The position numbers were made by a program, and so were the translations under genes. Shown here piece by piece: positions 1 to 8,554 of a DNA stretch of 64,000 bases. The stretch spans positions 2,046,001 through 2,110,000 of the forward strand of contig NZ_CP082271.1 of the NCBI RefSeq assembly GCF_019880365.1, given 5' to 3'. The notes beneath the pieces were generated by a model, which had not been told where the DNA came from, did no database searches, and saw nothing but the letters and a program-made list of their open reading frames with translations. The first letter of the stretch is position 1, and each line of letters starts with the position of its first letter. Source of the stretch: Pseudomonas sp. DNDY-54 (GTDB lineage Bacteria > Pseudomonadota > Gammaproteobacteria > Pseudomonadales > Pseudomonadaceae).

Positions 1-638
1 ATCGCCCTGTCGGCCACGTCGCGGGCGAAGCTCATCTCGTGGGTGACGATGACCATGGTGCGCTTTTCCTCGGCCAGGCCGCGGATAGTCGCGAGCACTT
101 CACCGACCAGTTCCGGATCAAGCGCAGAGGTCGGTTCGTCGAACAGGATTACGTCCGGCTGCATGGCCAGCGCGCGGGCAATCGCCACGCGCTGTTGCTG
201 GCCCCCGGAGAGGCGTTTGGGGTAGGCGTCTTCCTTGCCACCCAGGCCGACCTTGGCCAGCAAGGCGCGGCCGCGCTCGAGCGCCTCGGTCCGTGGCTCT
301 TTCTTCACGTGCACCGGGCCTTCGATTACATTCTCAAGAGCGGTGCGATGGGGGAACAGGTTGAAGCTCTGAAATACGAAGCCGACGTGTTGGCGCAGCT
401 CGCGGATCAGCCCTTGCTGCGCTTTGAGCGGTTGATCGGCGTCAATGTGGATCGCACCGACGCTAATCTGCCCGCCGCTGGGTTGCTCCAGCAGATTGAG
501 GCAGCGCAGCAGGGTGGTCTTGCCCGAACCGCTGGGGCCGATGATCACCAGCACCTCACCGGGGGCTATGTCGAGGTCGATGCCCTTGAGCACCTCTTGG
601 CCCTTGAAAGATTTTCTCAGGTTGCGCACGGAAATCAT
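1..638 (-). CDS. tcyN: Cystine/amino-acid ABC transporter ATP-binding protein (partial, C-terminus beyond window)
   Basis: This is the ATPase of a polar amino acid importer that powers uptake through the permease encoded just upstream. Reading the minus strand from the ATG at 638 gives a typical ABC ATPase: Walker A GPSGSGKT at residues 34-41, the signature LSGGQQQR, Walker B VILFDEP with the D-loop SALD, and the switch histidine in VTHEM. About 212 residues are visible; the last 30 or so lie outside the window. Its start codon overlaps the permease stop as ATGA, so the two are translationally coupled. Assignment to the cystine (TcyN/YecC) branch rests on the neighbouring D-cysteine desulfhydrase and binding protein; another polar amino acid as substrate is possible. 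Confidence 0.88.
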   Translation of the reverse strand, partial: MISVRNLRKSFKGQEVLKGIDLDIAPGEVLVIIGPSGSGKTTLLRCLNLLEQPSGGQISVGAIHIDADQPLKAQQGLIRELRQHVGFVFQSFNLFPHRTALENVIEGPVHVKKEPRTEALERGRALLAKVGLGGKEDAYPKRLSGGQQQRVAIARALAMQPDVILFDEPTSALDPELVGEVLATIRGLAEEKRTMVIVTHEMSFARDVADRA

Positions 639-1306
639 CAGGCGTCCTGCTCGTGACGGTTGACCCTGTCTTCCAGGCGTCCCTGGAAGTAGGCCAGCAC
701 GCTGGCCAGCAACCAGTAGATCAGCGCGGCGGCCAGGTACATCGTGAAAATTTCGAATGTGCGTGCGGTGATCAGCTGAGCCTGGCGAAACAGCTCCGGC
801 ACTTGGATAGTGGCGGCCAAAGCGGTGTCCTTGACCAGCGAGATGAAGCTATTGCCCAGCGGGGGCAGGGCGGTACGCGCCGCTTGCGGCAGGATGGCCC
901 GGTACAGGGTCTGCGCGCGGCTCATGCCGATACTGGCGGCCGCTTCCCACTGGCCATGGTCAATGGACGCGATAGCGGCGCGCAGGATCTCAGCGGTATA
1001 GGCCGCCATGTTCAGCGAGAAACCGATCAGCGCGGCAGGCAGCGGATCGAGCTGAATGCCCAGTTGCGGCAGGCCGTAATAAATCATGAACAACTGCACC
1101 AGCAACGGCGTGCCTCGGAAGAACGATACATAGACACGCGCCAGCCACTGCAGCGGCCAGAAACCGTACAGCCGCAGCAGGGCCAAGCCAAAGCCCAGCA
1201 GCAGGCCAAAGAACATCCCGCCCAGACTTAGCACCACGGTCCACCACGCGCCTTTGAGCAAGAAGGGCAGCGAGTCCAGCACCAACTGCAGGCTGTCGTC
1301 GATCAT
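638..1306 (-). CDS. tcyL: Cystine/amino-acid ABC transporter permease
   Basis: This 222-residue inner-membrane permease belongs to the HisM/GlnP family of polar amino acid importers. The N-terminus has a long hydrophobic segment (residues about 15-45). The permease-ATPase coupling loop is recognisable around residues 125-160 as the EAAASIGMS motif followed by ILPQAARTALPPLGN. It overlaps the binding-protein gene by four bases (1303-1306) and the ATPase gene by one base, so the three form one tightly coupled operon downstream of dcyD. The length is normal for YecS-type permeases. Membership of the cystine subfamily is inferred from gene order. Confidence 0.9.
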   Translation of the reverse strand: MIDDSLQLVLDSLPFLLKGAWWTVVLSLGGMFFGLLLGFGLALLRLYGFWPLQWLARVYVSFFRGTPLLVQLFMIYYGLPQLGIQLDPLPAALIGFSLNMAAYTAEILRAAIASIDHGQWEAAASIGMSRAQTLYRAILPQAARTALPPLGNSFISLVKDTALAATIQVPELFRQAQLITARTFEIFTMYLAAALIYWLLASVLAYFQGRLEDRVNRHEQDA

Positions 1307-2100
1307 TGCGTGACGTCAGCTCCGAACCATTTCTCGGACAGCTTTTTCAGGGTGCCGTCGGCGCGCAGCTTGGCAATAGCGGCGTCGATAGCGGCGAGCA
1401 GTTGCGGGTTGCCCTTGCGCAGCGCGATGCCGGATTCCTGGCGGGAGAAGGCGTCGCCGGCTACAGCAAGGCGATCGCCGGTTTTTTCAACCATTTCGAA
1501 GGCAGCCAGACGGTCGACCAGGATCACGTCAATGCGACCGACGTTGAGGTCTTGAAACTTGGTCGGGTCATCGTCGTAGGTGCGGATATCGGCTTGTGGC
1601 ACGTTCTCTTTGAGCCACTGTTCGTAGTTGGTGCCGAGACCCACCCCGACCTTCTTGCCAGCGAGGTCAGCGGCACTCTTGATCCGGTCGGCATCGGCCT
1701 TGCGCGTGAGGGCCTGGATGCCGGAGAGGGTGTATGGGGTAGAGAAATCGTACTTTTGTTTGCGTTCCTCGGAGATGGTCACTTGGTTGATCACCACATC
1801 CAGGCGTTTGGATTCCAAGGCGGCGAGGATACCGTCCCACTTGGTTGGCTGGAACTCGGCCTTAACCCCCAATTCCTCGGCAAGCGCGTTGGCGAGATCC
1901 ACCTCGAAGCCGGTCAACTGGCCTTTTTCGTCCTGAAAATTGAAAGGCGGGTAGGTGCCTTCCAGGCCGACTTTGAGGGAGCCGTTGGCCTTGACCTCCT
2001 CCAGCAGATCGGCGGCGAACACCGGGGTGAACAGGCTGGACCCGAGCAGCAGGCTCAGCGTGCCGAGCAGGAAACGACGACGCAGCGTGGTAAATGTCAT
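1303..2100 (-). CDS. tcyJ: Cystine-type periplasmic amino-acid-binding protein
   Basis: This is a 265-residue periplasmic solute-binding protein of family 3 (PBP class SBP_bac_3). The N-terminus has an arginine-rich start (TLRRRF), a hydrophobic stretch and a likely cleavage site after PVFA, before ADLLEE. The mature protein opens with the family pattern GSLKVGLEGTYPPFNF, followed by GFEVDLANALAEELG, which is the usual lobe-1 signature. An AGAGG-like ribosome site (AGAGG) sits about 7 bases upstream of the ATG at 2100. The D-cysteine desulfhydrase gene lies 63 bases upstream on the same strand, as in the E. coli fliY-dcyD-yecSC group, which supports L-cystine or a related sulfur amino acid as ligand. 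The ligand is inferred. Confidence 0.87.
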   Translation of the reverse strand: MTFTTLRRRFLLGTLSLLLGSSLFTPVFAADLLEEVKANGSLKVGLEGTYPPFNFQDEKGQLTGFEVDLANALAEELGVKAEFQPTKWDGILAALESKRLDVVINQVTISEERKQKYDFSTPYTLSGIQALTRKADADRIKSAADLAGKKVGVGLGTNYEQWLKENVPQADIRTYDDDPTKFQDLNVGRIDVILVDRLAAFEMVEKTGDRLAVAGDAFSRQESGIALRKGNPQLLAAIDAAIAKLRADGTLKKLSEKWFGADVTQ

Positions 2101-2163
2101 GGCAGGCCTCTAGGTGGGGTGGAGTCGGGCAACGCTAAGGACGAATGTTTAGTCGATAAATGC

Positions 2164-3165
2164 TTAGTACTTTGTCCATGAATGATAGGCGAACAACGCC
2201 GGGGCACCGCCGGTATGCAGGAACAGCAGTGGACCCCGACCGGGGAACGCTCCGCGGACAATGCCGTCGAGCAGGCCGGCGAAGGCCTTGCCGGTGTACA
2301 CCGGATCGAGCAGCACACCTTCCTGCTCGGCCAGCAGGCGGATTGCGGCCAGGGTGCCGGCATTCGGCTCGCCATAGCGCGGGGCGAAGTACTCGTCCCA
2401 CAGTTCGACCTGCAGCCCCGTCGGCACCGCGACACCGAGCAGCTCGGCAGTGCGTTGCACCAGGCCTTCGACCTTGGGCCGTTGGGCCGTTTTTGATCGC
2501 GATACAGTAACCCCGACTACACGGCTGCCAGGCCGTGCATGTTCCAACGCCAGGGCCAGGCCGCAGTGGGTTCCGGCGCTTCCTGAAGCAAGCAGCACGG
2601 CGTCAAAGTCGTCGCCAACGCTGTGCATCTGCTCGGCCAGCTCAAGGCCGGCGCGCACATAACCGAGGGCTCCAAGTGCATTGGAGCCGCCGATGGGCAC
2701 CACGTAGGGATTACGCCCGGCGCTGCGTAGGCGGTCGGCCGCGGCCTCTAGTAACTCGTCGGCGTTATCCAGATGGGCGACTGTATCGATCTCGCAGCCG
2801 AACAGATCAAGCAGCAGGCGGTTACCGTTGCTCAGGTAATTATCCTCAGAAGTATCCAGCGGATTCTCCAGCAGCGCCAGGCAGCCCAGGCCGAGCCTTG
2901 CCGCCAGCGCTGCTGTCTGGCGTACGTGGTTGGACTGGATGGCGCCGGCAGTGACTAGCACGTCAGTGCCTTGGGCTAGGGCGTCGGCCCCCAGGTATTC
3001 GAGCTTGCGTGCCTTGTTGCCGCCGAGGGCAAGCGGGGTGAGGTCGTCGCGCTTGATCCAGATGTCCCGGTCAACATGGCGTGACAGGCGCGGCAGGTGT
3101 TCCAGCGGCGTGGCGGCGGGAACCAAGTCAAGGCGAGGGAAGCGGGCGAGGGCGTCGGTGAACAT
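2164..3165 (-). CDS. dcyD: D-cysteine desulfhydrase (PLP-dependent)
   Basis: This 333-residue PLP enzyme of fold type II probably converts D-cysteine to pyruvate, sulfide and ammonia. The PLP-binding lysine is expected in the motif LGGNKARKLE near residue 50, preceded by IWIKRDDLTPL. The substrate-binding motif TAGAIQSNHVRQTAA and the phosphate-binding loop near ASGSAGTHCG are both present. These features match the ACC deaminase/D-cysteine desulfhydrase family, and the linkage to a cystine importer favours D-cysteine desulfhydrase over ACC deaminase. It is the first gene of the operon with tcyJ-tcyL-tcyN. The upstream 229 bases (3166-3394) probably carry the promoter; I see no clear operator there. 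Confidence 0.87.
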   Translation of the reverse strand: MFTDALARFPRLDLVPAATPLEHLPRLSRHVDRDIWIKRDDLTPLALGGNKARKLEYLGADALAQGTDVLVTAGAIQSNHVRQTAALAARLGLGCLALLENPLDTSEDNYLSNGNRLLLDLFGCEIDTVAHLDNADELLEAAADRLRSAGRNPYVVPIGGSNALGALGYVRAGLELAEQMHSVGDDFDAVLLASGSAGTHCGLALALEHARPGSRVVGVTVSRSKTAQRPKVEGLVQRTAELLGVAVPTGLQVELWDEYFAPRYGEPNAGTLAAIRLLAEQEGVLLDPVYTGKAFAGLLDGIVRGAFPGRGPLLFLHTGGAPALFAYHSWTKY

Positions 3166-3394
3166 GTGAGCTAGCTTCTGCGCAGGGATGAGTAATCACT
3201 GTAGAAGGCAATCTAGCGCTGCGGGGTCGCCGGTGTCGATAATTGAATTGTCGTAAAACTCGAGGGTACTCAGTACAGCCAACCAATTGGCAGCAGCCAC
3301 AGGCGTGAAACGCGCCACCGTATATAGAGCGGGTTCCGAATCATCGTGTTGGGTTGGGGAGCAGGAGGCGGCGTGCGCCGCTAGTCCCGGGTTG

Positions 3395-3871
3395 CTATGT
3401 GCGGCGAGCGTGCTTCTTCTGCAAAATTATAGACGCTTCGTTGTAGGCACTTTGGAAGGCGTCGCCGCCGACCCAATTCAATGCAGCGTCCTCGTCTTCA
3501 CCATGGTGTATTCCGCGATAGACGATCAGCAAGCCCATCATGAAGTCGACGGCAGCGTCTTCTGCTTCCTCCGCGACCACCAATTCCAGCACCGGGTATT
3601 GCAGGAATACCAAGCACATCGCCAACAGGCTAATGTCTTCACTGGCTTTCATCGCCTGGAACAGATCGTCGAAGTGCGCCGGGTCGAAACCGTTCTCTTC
3701 GATGTCGCTGAAGTCGAAGGTGCTAAGGTCGATGTCGACATCATCGAAAGGCTCATTGATCAGCGGATTAGCCAGCAGCGGGTGTAGGGCATTGGCCTTA
3801 CCCGAGCGGTTCTGTCGGGCCTTGGTTTTAGCTCGCTGGGCACGCTTTTGCTGTTTGTTCGGGGACGCCAT
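3395..3871 (-). CDS. Hypothetical acidic protein with basic N-terminus
   Basis: I do not recognise a domain. From the ATG at 3871 the protein has 158 residues. It begins with a very basic segment (MASPNKQQKRAQRAKTKAR), followed by a strongly acidic middle (EPFDDVDIDLSTFDFSDIEE) and a mixed hydrophobic C-terminal half that ends with a basic KKHARRT tail. I chose this start because AAGGA lies ten bases upstream; an in-frame ATG at 3907 would add twelve residues but has no ribosome site. The coding strand is supported by consistent codon bias. The basic head suggests RNA or ribosome contact, but that is only a guess. Confidence 0.7.
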   Translation of the reverse strand: MASPNKQQKRAQRAKTKARQNRSGKANALHPLLANPLINEPFDDVDIDLSTFDFSDIEENGFDPAHFDDLFQAMKASEDISLLAMCLVFLQYPVLELVVAEEAEDAAVDFMMGLLIVYRGIHHGEDEDAALNWVGGDAFQSAYNEASIILQKKHARRT

Positions 3872-4184
3872 CGTGGTGAATTCCTTGATCGACGCAGCCT
3901 TCGGCATGGCTCAGCGTAGGTGGGCGTAGATTGTACTCAGTCTGGGCGGGCCCCGTCGCCGAGGGTTAAATGGTTTGTGCTCGATGCGGCTGTTGGCATT
4001 GCTAATCTTCTACTCGTAGCTGAAGTCAGCTCGATTGGCGCCTGCTTAAAAGTGGAGCTGATGTTGCTCACCGGAGCGCGAAGGGCGAGCCCGTCACGCA
4101 CCTTATGAGCAGTTCAAGCTCGAAGCCCAGGCTGTCGGGTCTCAGCTGATTGCTTGATGAGGCCCGAAAATCGATGCGCTGCGG
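3872..4184. other. Intergenic region, no gene seen
   Basis: These 313 bases lie between two minus-strand hypothetical genes. The only open frame of note (plus strand, 3920-4108) has no ribosome site and no recognisable product. I see no convincing terminator or repeat. The region presumably carries the promoter of the 3395-3871 gene. Confidence 0.5.
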
Positions 4185-4637
4185 TCAACGCCCTTTGAAC
4201 CAGTCCCAAAGGCCAAGGGAATGATTCGGCAGCAGGTTGATGCCAAGGGCTGACTTGAGCAGATACAGCACGACCAATCCCACCAGCACGGAAAAAAACA
4301 GAAATAACGTGATCGCACTGGCTTTCGCCGCCAGCGAAAGGTTGCGCTGTCCGCGAGACAGATTGCGCTTGTTGCGCCCGCCGACGAGCACGAAGTAATA
4401 CTGGTTGCTCCAGAGATTAAAAGTGCCGCGCACGTCGAGCTTATGTCGGCCCCAGGAGCGAGTGGCGAATGCGCTGCGAAGGCCCGCCAGCTGATGGTCG
4501 GTAAAACTTTCTCGAAGCGCTTCGGGCAATCGTTGCTTCAGGCCGATGATGAAAGGGTCGTGCTCGAGGGCGCCGTCCACCTCAACGACCGAAGGGCGTA
4601 AGGAGGTCTCGCTGGAATCAGATTCGGAAGGGAGCAT
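4185..4637 (-). CDS. Small membrane-anchored hypothetical protein
   Basis: This 150-residue protein has one or two hydrophobic segments near its C-terminus (AITLFLFFSVLVGLVVLYLL, about residues 108-128) after a soluble N-terminal part that includes RGTFNLWSNQYYFVLVGGRNKR. Similar short Pseudomonas proteins are sometimes mislabelled as 3-phosphoshikimate carboxyvinyltransferase; nothing here resembles that enzyme. It lies 47 bases downstream of the leucine-rich-repeat kinase on the same strand and may be co-transcribed with it. The function is unknown. Confidence 0.72.
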   Translation of the reverse strand: MLPSESDSSETSLRPSVVEVDGALEHDPFIIGLKQRLPEALRESFTDHQLAGLRSAFATRSWGRHKLDVRGTFNLWSNQYYFVLVGGRNKRNLSRGQRNLSLAAKASAITLFLFFSVLVGLVVLYLLKSALGINLLPNHSLGLWDWFKGR

Positions 4638-4684
4638 AGCGTCAGGTTGCCGTCAGTGCTGAAGATGGGTACCGGCTCATGCAA

Positions 4685-6028
4685 CTAACCGGCCGGAATT
4701 GTGCTCGCCTCGCAGATGGCTTCCAGTATCCGCTTCAACTCGTGGAAGTTGGGCCGTTCGGCTGGGGACTCGAGAAGGCATTGTTGCTGCAGCGCCCGGA
4801 GCCGCTGAAGGCTTGTATGTTCGCCCGCGACGCTGCAGCGGTCCAACAGCTCCTCCAACAAACAGCCGAACGCCCGCGCCTCGAGTCGTTGAAGCGCCAG
4901 ACCTTGCTCGCTTTGAGGCCGATAGAAGGATGCGGCGCCGAAGTCGCTGAGCAAGGTGTTGCCCACCGGATCGACTAATAAGTTATGGCCGTAAAGATCG
5001 CCATGGAGAATCCCCCGTTGGTGCAGATGACTGACTACCGAGGCCACGCGCGTCGCGACGCGTAGAACATATTCCGCTGTGAATCGGCGGTCCGCCGGGT
5101 AACAGTCACGGGTGCAGCTGGCGAACGACGGCGGACCCGCCAAGGGCTGGTAGGACGCATCGATAAGCTCCATCAACAATCCAGGTAGCGCCTCGGCCCT
5201 GTCGTTCAGGGGGCCGGCGATACGGATCAGCCCCGGATGTTCGCCCGCAGCAATGCAGGCGGCCATTTCGCTGTGGGGTAGGCCATCACTGGTGAGCGCA
5301 CCTTTGAACAGCTTGGCAGCCATGGCCTTAGGTTCTTGTCCATCGCGCCGCCAGGTTGCATGACGAATAATCCCGGACGCGCCCTGGCCAAGCACACCCC
5401 CGAACGTAATGTGATCGCGATGGATGGGAGGCCGTGGATGCTGCGCCAAGGTGTCCGCTTCGATAGCGTCGCTGAAGGGATTACCGGCGAACGCCAGCCA
5501 GGTCAATCGAGGCATCGTTAGCAGCCAGCTGGGCAGGGCATGCAAGCGGTTCGCCGCAATGCGCAGCAGCTCCAGGCGGGTGCAAAGCGACAGCGATTCA
5601 GGCAACGCACGCAGCTGGTTGCCGGCTAGCATCAGTTTCTGCAGGCGGGAGCAACGCCCTATCTCCTCGGGTACGGATTCGAGCTGATTGTCAGAGAGGA
5701 TCAACCAGCGCAGCGCGGAAGGCAGCGCCTCGGCTGGTAACCGACGGATCTGGTTGGCTTTGAATCCGACCATCTCCAGATTGGAGCACCGGCCTAGCGC
5801 CGTCGGGACTTCAGTGAAGGCGTTGTCCGAGCAGAACAGGATACGCAGCTTGCGGAGTCGCCATAGATCCGGCGGCAAACTGCTGAGACGATTGCCCGAG
5901 AGGTTGAGCACTTCAAGACTGTCGGCTAAATCAAAAATTTCACTGGGGAACGTCTCGAGCTGTTCCGACAAATCCAACCGCGTGGCGCCGGCCAGTTCCC
6001 CGTTTCTCAGTTGTGCCAATGTGTTCAT
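4685..6028 (-). CDS. Leucine-rich-repeat protein with C-terminal protein kinase domain
   Basis: From the ATG at 6028 (AAGAGAA upstream) the protein has 447 residues. The first 200 residues are about seven leucine-rich repeats of the LxxLxLxxNxLxxLP type. The rest is an Hanks-type kinase fold: glycine loop LGQGASGIIRHA, a candidate ATP-binding lysine in AMAAKLFKG, catalytic loop HGDLYGHN (HGD in place of HRD), and metal-binding DFGA. There is no signal peptide or membrane segment, so it is probably cytoplasmic. HGD instead of HRD is common in bacterial and aminoglycoside-type kinases and suggests an active enzyme. An in-frame ATG at 6100 lacks a ribosome site. The substrate is unknown. It sits between an RlmN-like enzyme and a small membrane protein on the same strand. 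Confidence 0.86.
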   Translation of the reverse strand: MNTLAQLRNGELAGATRLDLSEQLETFPSEIFDLADSLEVLNLSGNRLSSLPPDLWRLRKLRILFCSDNAFTEVPTALGRCSNLEMVGFKANQIRRLPAEALPSALRWLILSDNQLESVPEEIGRCSRLQKLMLAGNQLRALPESLSLCTRLELLRIAANRLHALPSWLLTMPRLTWLAFAGNPFSDAIEADTLAQHPRPPIHRDHITFGGVLGQGASGIIRHATWRRDGQEPKAMAAKLFKGALTSDGLPHSEMAACIAAGEHPGLIRIAGPLNDRAEALPGLLMELIDASYQPLAGPPSFASCTRDCYPADRRFTAEYVLRVATRVASVVSHLHQRGILHGDLYGHNLLVDPVGNTLLSDFGAASFYRPQSEQGLALQRLEARAFGCLLEELLDRCSVAGEHTSLQRLRALQQQCLLESPAERPNFHELKRILEAICEASTIPAG

Positions 6029-6104
6029 GCCGTTCTCTTGAATGCCTTGGTCAGGCTTGCGCAAGCGGTGGTCGCTTCGGTGGCGTGCGCCGTGTGTCAA
6101 AGCG

Positions 6105-7190
6105 CTACGACTCTATAGCGGCGTTAGTGTTCAATCCGCCGGTGTGGGTGCTGTCTGTTCCGCTGATTTGTCGGCGCGTACGGATTACCCGCTCTGCACG
6201 GGCGCGCAACTGTCCGCAGCCACCGTCGATGTCCTGGCCAGCTGAGTTGCGCACCTTGGTCAACACGCCGTTCTGGTGCAGGTAGCGCATGATCTGCCGA
6301 ATGCGGTCAGCGGCGGGACGTTGATAGGCGTCATCGTCGAGACTGTTGTAGGGGATTACGTTCATGATCGCGTACTTGCCCCTAAGCAGACGGATGATGC
6401 CGTCCATCTCGTCCTGGCTGTCATTGATGCCTTTGAGTAGCGTCCACTGGTACTGGATCGGATAGTCAACCAGCCGTGCGTAGCGTTCGCCAAGCTCGAC
6501 CAGTTCTGCAGGATCGAGCTGGGGCGCTCTGGGCAGCAGTTCTCGACGCAGCGCCGCGTTGGTGGTGTGCAGGGAGAGCGCCAGCGCGGGGCGCACCTGT
6601 TGCTGAGGCAAGCGCTCAAAAACCCGCACGTCACCGACGGTTGAAAACACCAGATTCTTATGGCCGATACCGCCATCGGTCCCGAGCAAGTCGATGGCTT
6701 CGAGCACGTTTTCGAGGTTGTGCGCCGGCTCGCCCATGCCCATGAAGACCACCTTCTTCACCGGACGGTAGCGCCGCGCGAGGGCAACCTGGGCGACGAT
6801 TTCGGCGCTGCCGAGTTGGCGCAGCAGGCCGCTCTTGCCCGTCATGCAGAACACGCAACCCACGGCACAACCTACCTGACTCGATACGCACAGGCCGCCC
6901 CGAGGCAGGAGCACGCTTTCGACCATCTGACCGTCCGCTAACGCTACAAGCAGACGAGCGGAGCCGTCCTCGCCGGGGTGCTCCGAGCGTAACTGGATGA
7001 GCTTTTCCAAGGCCTCGCTTACCGCCGGTAAGCCGTTGCGCATCGACAGAGGAAGAAAGTCTTCTGATTTCTGATGGCGCGTACCCGCGTTCAGTGGCTG
7101 CCCCTGAAGCCAGGCGCGCGTTACCCGTCCGATATGGATCGGCTTGGCGCCAATCTCGGCGAGTTGCTGATGAAGATCTTGGATGCGCAT
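6105..7190 (-). CDS. RlmN/Cfr-family radical SAM RNA methyltransferase (paralogue)
   Basis: This 361-residue radical SAM enzyme probably methylates C2 or C8 of an adenosine in RNA. The iron-sulfur motif CAVGCVFC has the CxxxCxxC spacing. The GEP motif appears in MGMGEPAHN, and the C-terminal catalytic cysteine in DIDGGCGQLR. A glutamate in MVESVLLPR corresponds to the RlmN residue that acts on the substrate. All the RlmN catalytic elements are therefore present. It departs from canonical rlmN in context: true rlmN usually sits next to ndk, pilF and the ispG group, none of which is here. Pseudomonads commonly carry this second copy, whose target is not known to me. The kinase gene follows 76 bases downstream. 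Confidence 0.85.
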   Translation of the reverse strand: MRIQDLHQQLAEIGAKPIHIGRVTRAWLQGQPLNAGTRHQKSEDFLPLSMRNGLPAVSEALEKLIQLRSEHPGEDGSARLLVALADGQMVESVLLPRGGLCVSSQVGCAVGCVFCMTGKSGLLRQLGSAEIVAQVALARRYRPVKKVVFMGMGEPAHNLENVLEAIDLLGTDGGIGHKNLVFSTVGDVRVFERLPQQQVRPALALSLHTTNAALRRELLPRAPQLDPAELVELGERYARLVDYPIQYQWTLLKGINDSQDEMDGIIRLLRGKYAIMNVIPYNSLDDDAYQRPAADRIRQIMRYLHQNGVLTKVRNSAGQDIDGGCGQLRARAERVIRTRRQISGTDSTHTGGLNTNAAIES

Positions 7191-7255
7191 AGGGCGCGCA
7201 TTCTAGCCAAACACCGCGACGGGGTCTGTAGTGAGGTGAAGCAGGAAAACGCTGC

Positions 7256-8407
7256 CTAATCATCCCCGAAGTGGCGGCTGCCCAATGCCAGGCTGAGCAA
7301 CAGAACCGCAAGCATGCCGAATGCGATCGTCAATGAGCCAAAGTGGGCAATCACACCTATCAAGGCCGGCCCGGCCAGGACACCGGCGAAGCCGATGGTG
7401 GTTGCCGCAGTGATGGCTTGGTGTACCGGCATGATTTGTTGACGGCTGAGCGAGGAAATCAATACCGGGGAGACATTGGCGCAGCCAAGGCCACACAAAC
7501 CGTAACCGAGAAGCGCCAGCGCCCAGTGTTCAGTGACGATGGTCAAGCCCACGCCGATCCCGGCCAACAATCCTCCGAAGCCAATGATCCGCGCCGTGCC
7601 CAGGCTATTAACCACAGGCGATCCCGCAAAACGCCCGACAGTGACCATCAGCGCGAAGCTTGCGTACCCCAGTCCGCCTTTGGCGGTTTCCAATGCCTTT
7701 TGCTCGGTCAGGTACAGCGCGCTCCAGTCGAGCACCGCACCCTCGGCCAGGTAGACCACGAAACACAGGGCGCCAACCAGTAGCACCATGCCGGTCGGGC
7801 GTATGAACGCAACTCCGCCGGTTGGGGCTCTGTCCCGCAGAAAGCCGGGCGCCACGGCGAAGATAGCCAGCGCAATGAGCGCAATCATTAACAGTGTGCC
7901 GGTGGCCGGAGCAAGGCCCAGAGTCAGCGCGAGAGTGAGCGCCAGCGCGCCGCAAATCGAGCCCAGGCTAAACATGCCGTGAAAGTTGGACATGTGCCGC
8001 TTGCCGGTGTCGCGCTCGATCAGCACGCCCTGAATATTAAGCACCACGTCTATAACCCCAAGACTGCCACCGAAGCAGAACAACGCGAGCGCCAAGATCC
8101 AGATCGATTCGGTCAGGGCCATTCCCAACAAGGCGAAAAGCAACAGCACCGCGCTGGAGAGCACCACGGGGCGGATGCCGCAGCGGGTTACCAGCAGCCC
8201 CGAAAGGGGCATCCACGTCAGGGAGCCGATGCCAATGCACAGCAGCAGCGAACCGAACAATGCGTCGCTCATCTCGATGCGTTCACGCACATATGGAACC
8301 AGGGGCGCCCAGACGGATAGACCGAACCCAGCCATGAAAAAACCAACGCGGGTCGCGCGCCGTGCCAGCGGGGAAGCGGCAGTGACAGAAAGAGTCGCCG
8401 CGGGCAT
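7256..8407 (-). CDS. Major facilitator superfamily transporter
   Basis: This 383-residue integral membrane protein has about twelve hydrophobic segments. The N-terminal half contains GFGLSVWAPLVPYVRERI followed by LLCIGIGSLTWMPLSGLLV and TRCGIRPVV, the usual loop 2-3 pattern of MFS carriers of the YbjJ/fucose-permease-like group. The end of the protein is short and polar. An AAGGA precedes the ATG at 8407. It lies 65 bases downstream of the RlmN paralogue's start and is transcribed in the same direction. The substrate cannot be read from the sequence. Confidence 0.85.
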   Translation of the reverse strand: MPAATLSVTAASPLARRATRVGFFMAGFGLSVWAPLVPYVRERIEMSDALFGSLLLCIGIGSLTWMPLSGLLVTRCGIRPVVLSSAVLLLFALLGMALTESIWILALALFCFGGSLGVIDVVLNIQGVLIERDTGKRHMSNFHGMFSLGSICGALALTLALTLGLAPATGTLLMIALIALAIFAVAPGFLRDRAPTGGVAFIRPTGMVLLVGALCFVVYLAEGAVLDWSALYLTEQKALETAKGGLGYASFALMVTVGRFAGSPVVNSLGTARIIGFGGLLAGIGVGLTIVTEHWALALLGYGLCGLGCANVSPVLISSLSRQQIMPVHQAITAATTIGFAGVLAGPALIGVIAHFGSLTIAFGMLAVLLLSLALGSRHFGDD

Positions 8408-8554
8408 GCGGAGGGTCCTTGATCAGCGTGAGTCGGGGCGTGCGCTAGGCGCCGGGCAGGCCGGCACACGCTATTGTGGCAAAGATTGGCGCAGCCAGTC
8501 GCGCGCATGCGCATGGTAATCTTCGCCTTTGCCAAGCGTGGTACGGAGCGGTAC

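Noticed and set aside
1306..2181. Long plus-strand open frame opposite the binding-protein gene
   Set aside because: The minus strand encodes a clear binding protein with a signal peptide here; the opposite frame is a shadow.
3920..4108. Plus-strand small open frame
   Set aside because: Composition and start context do not support a gene, and no homologous family comes to mind.
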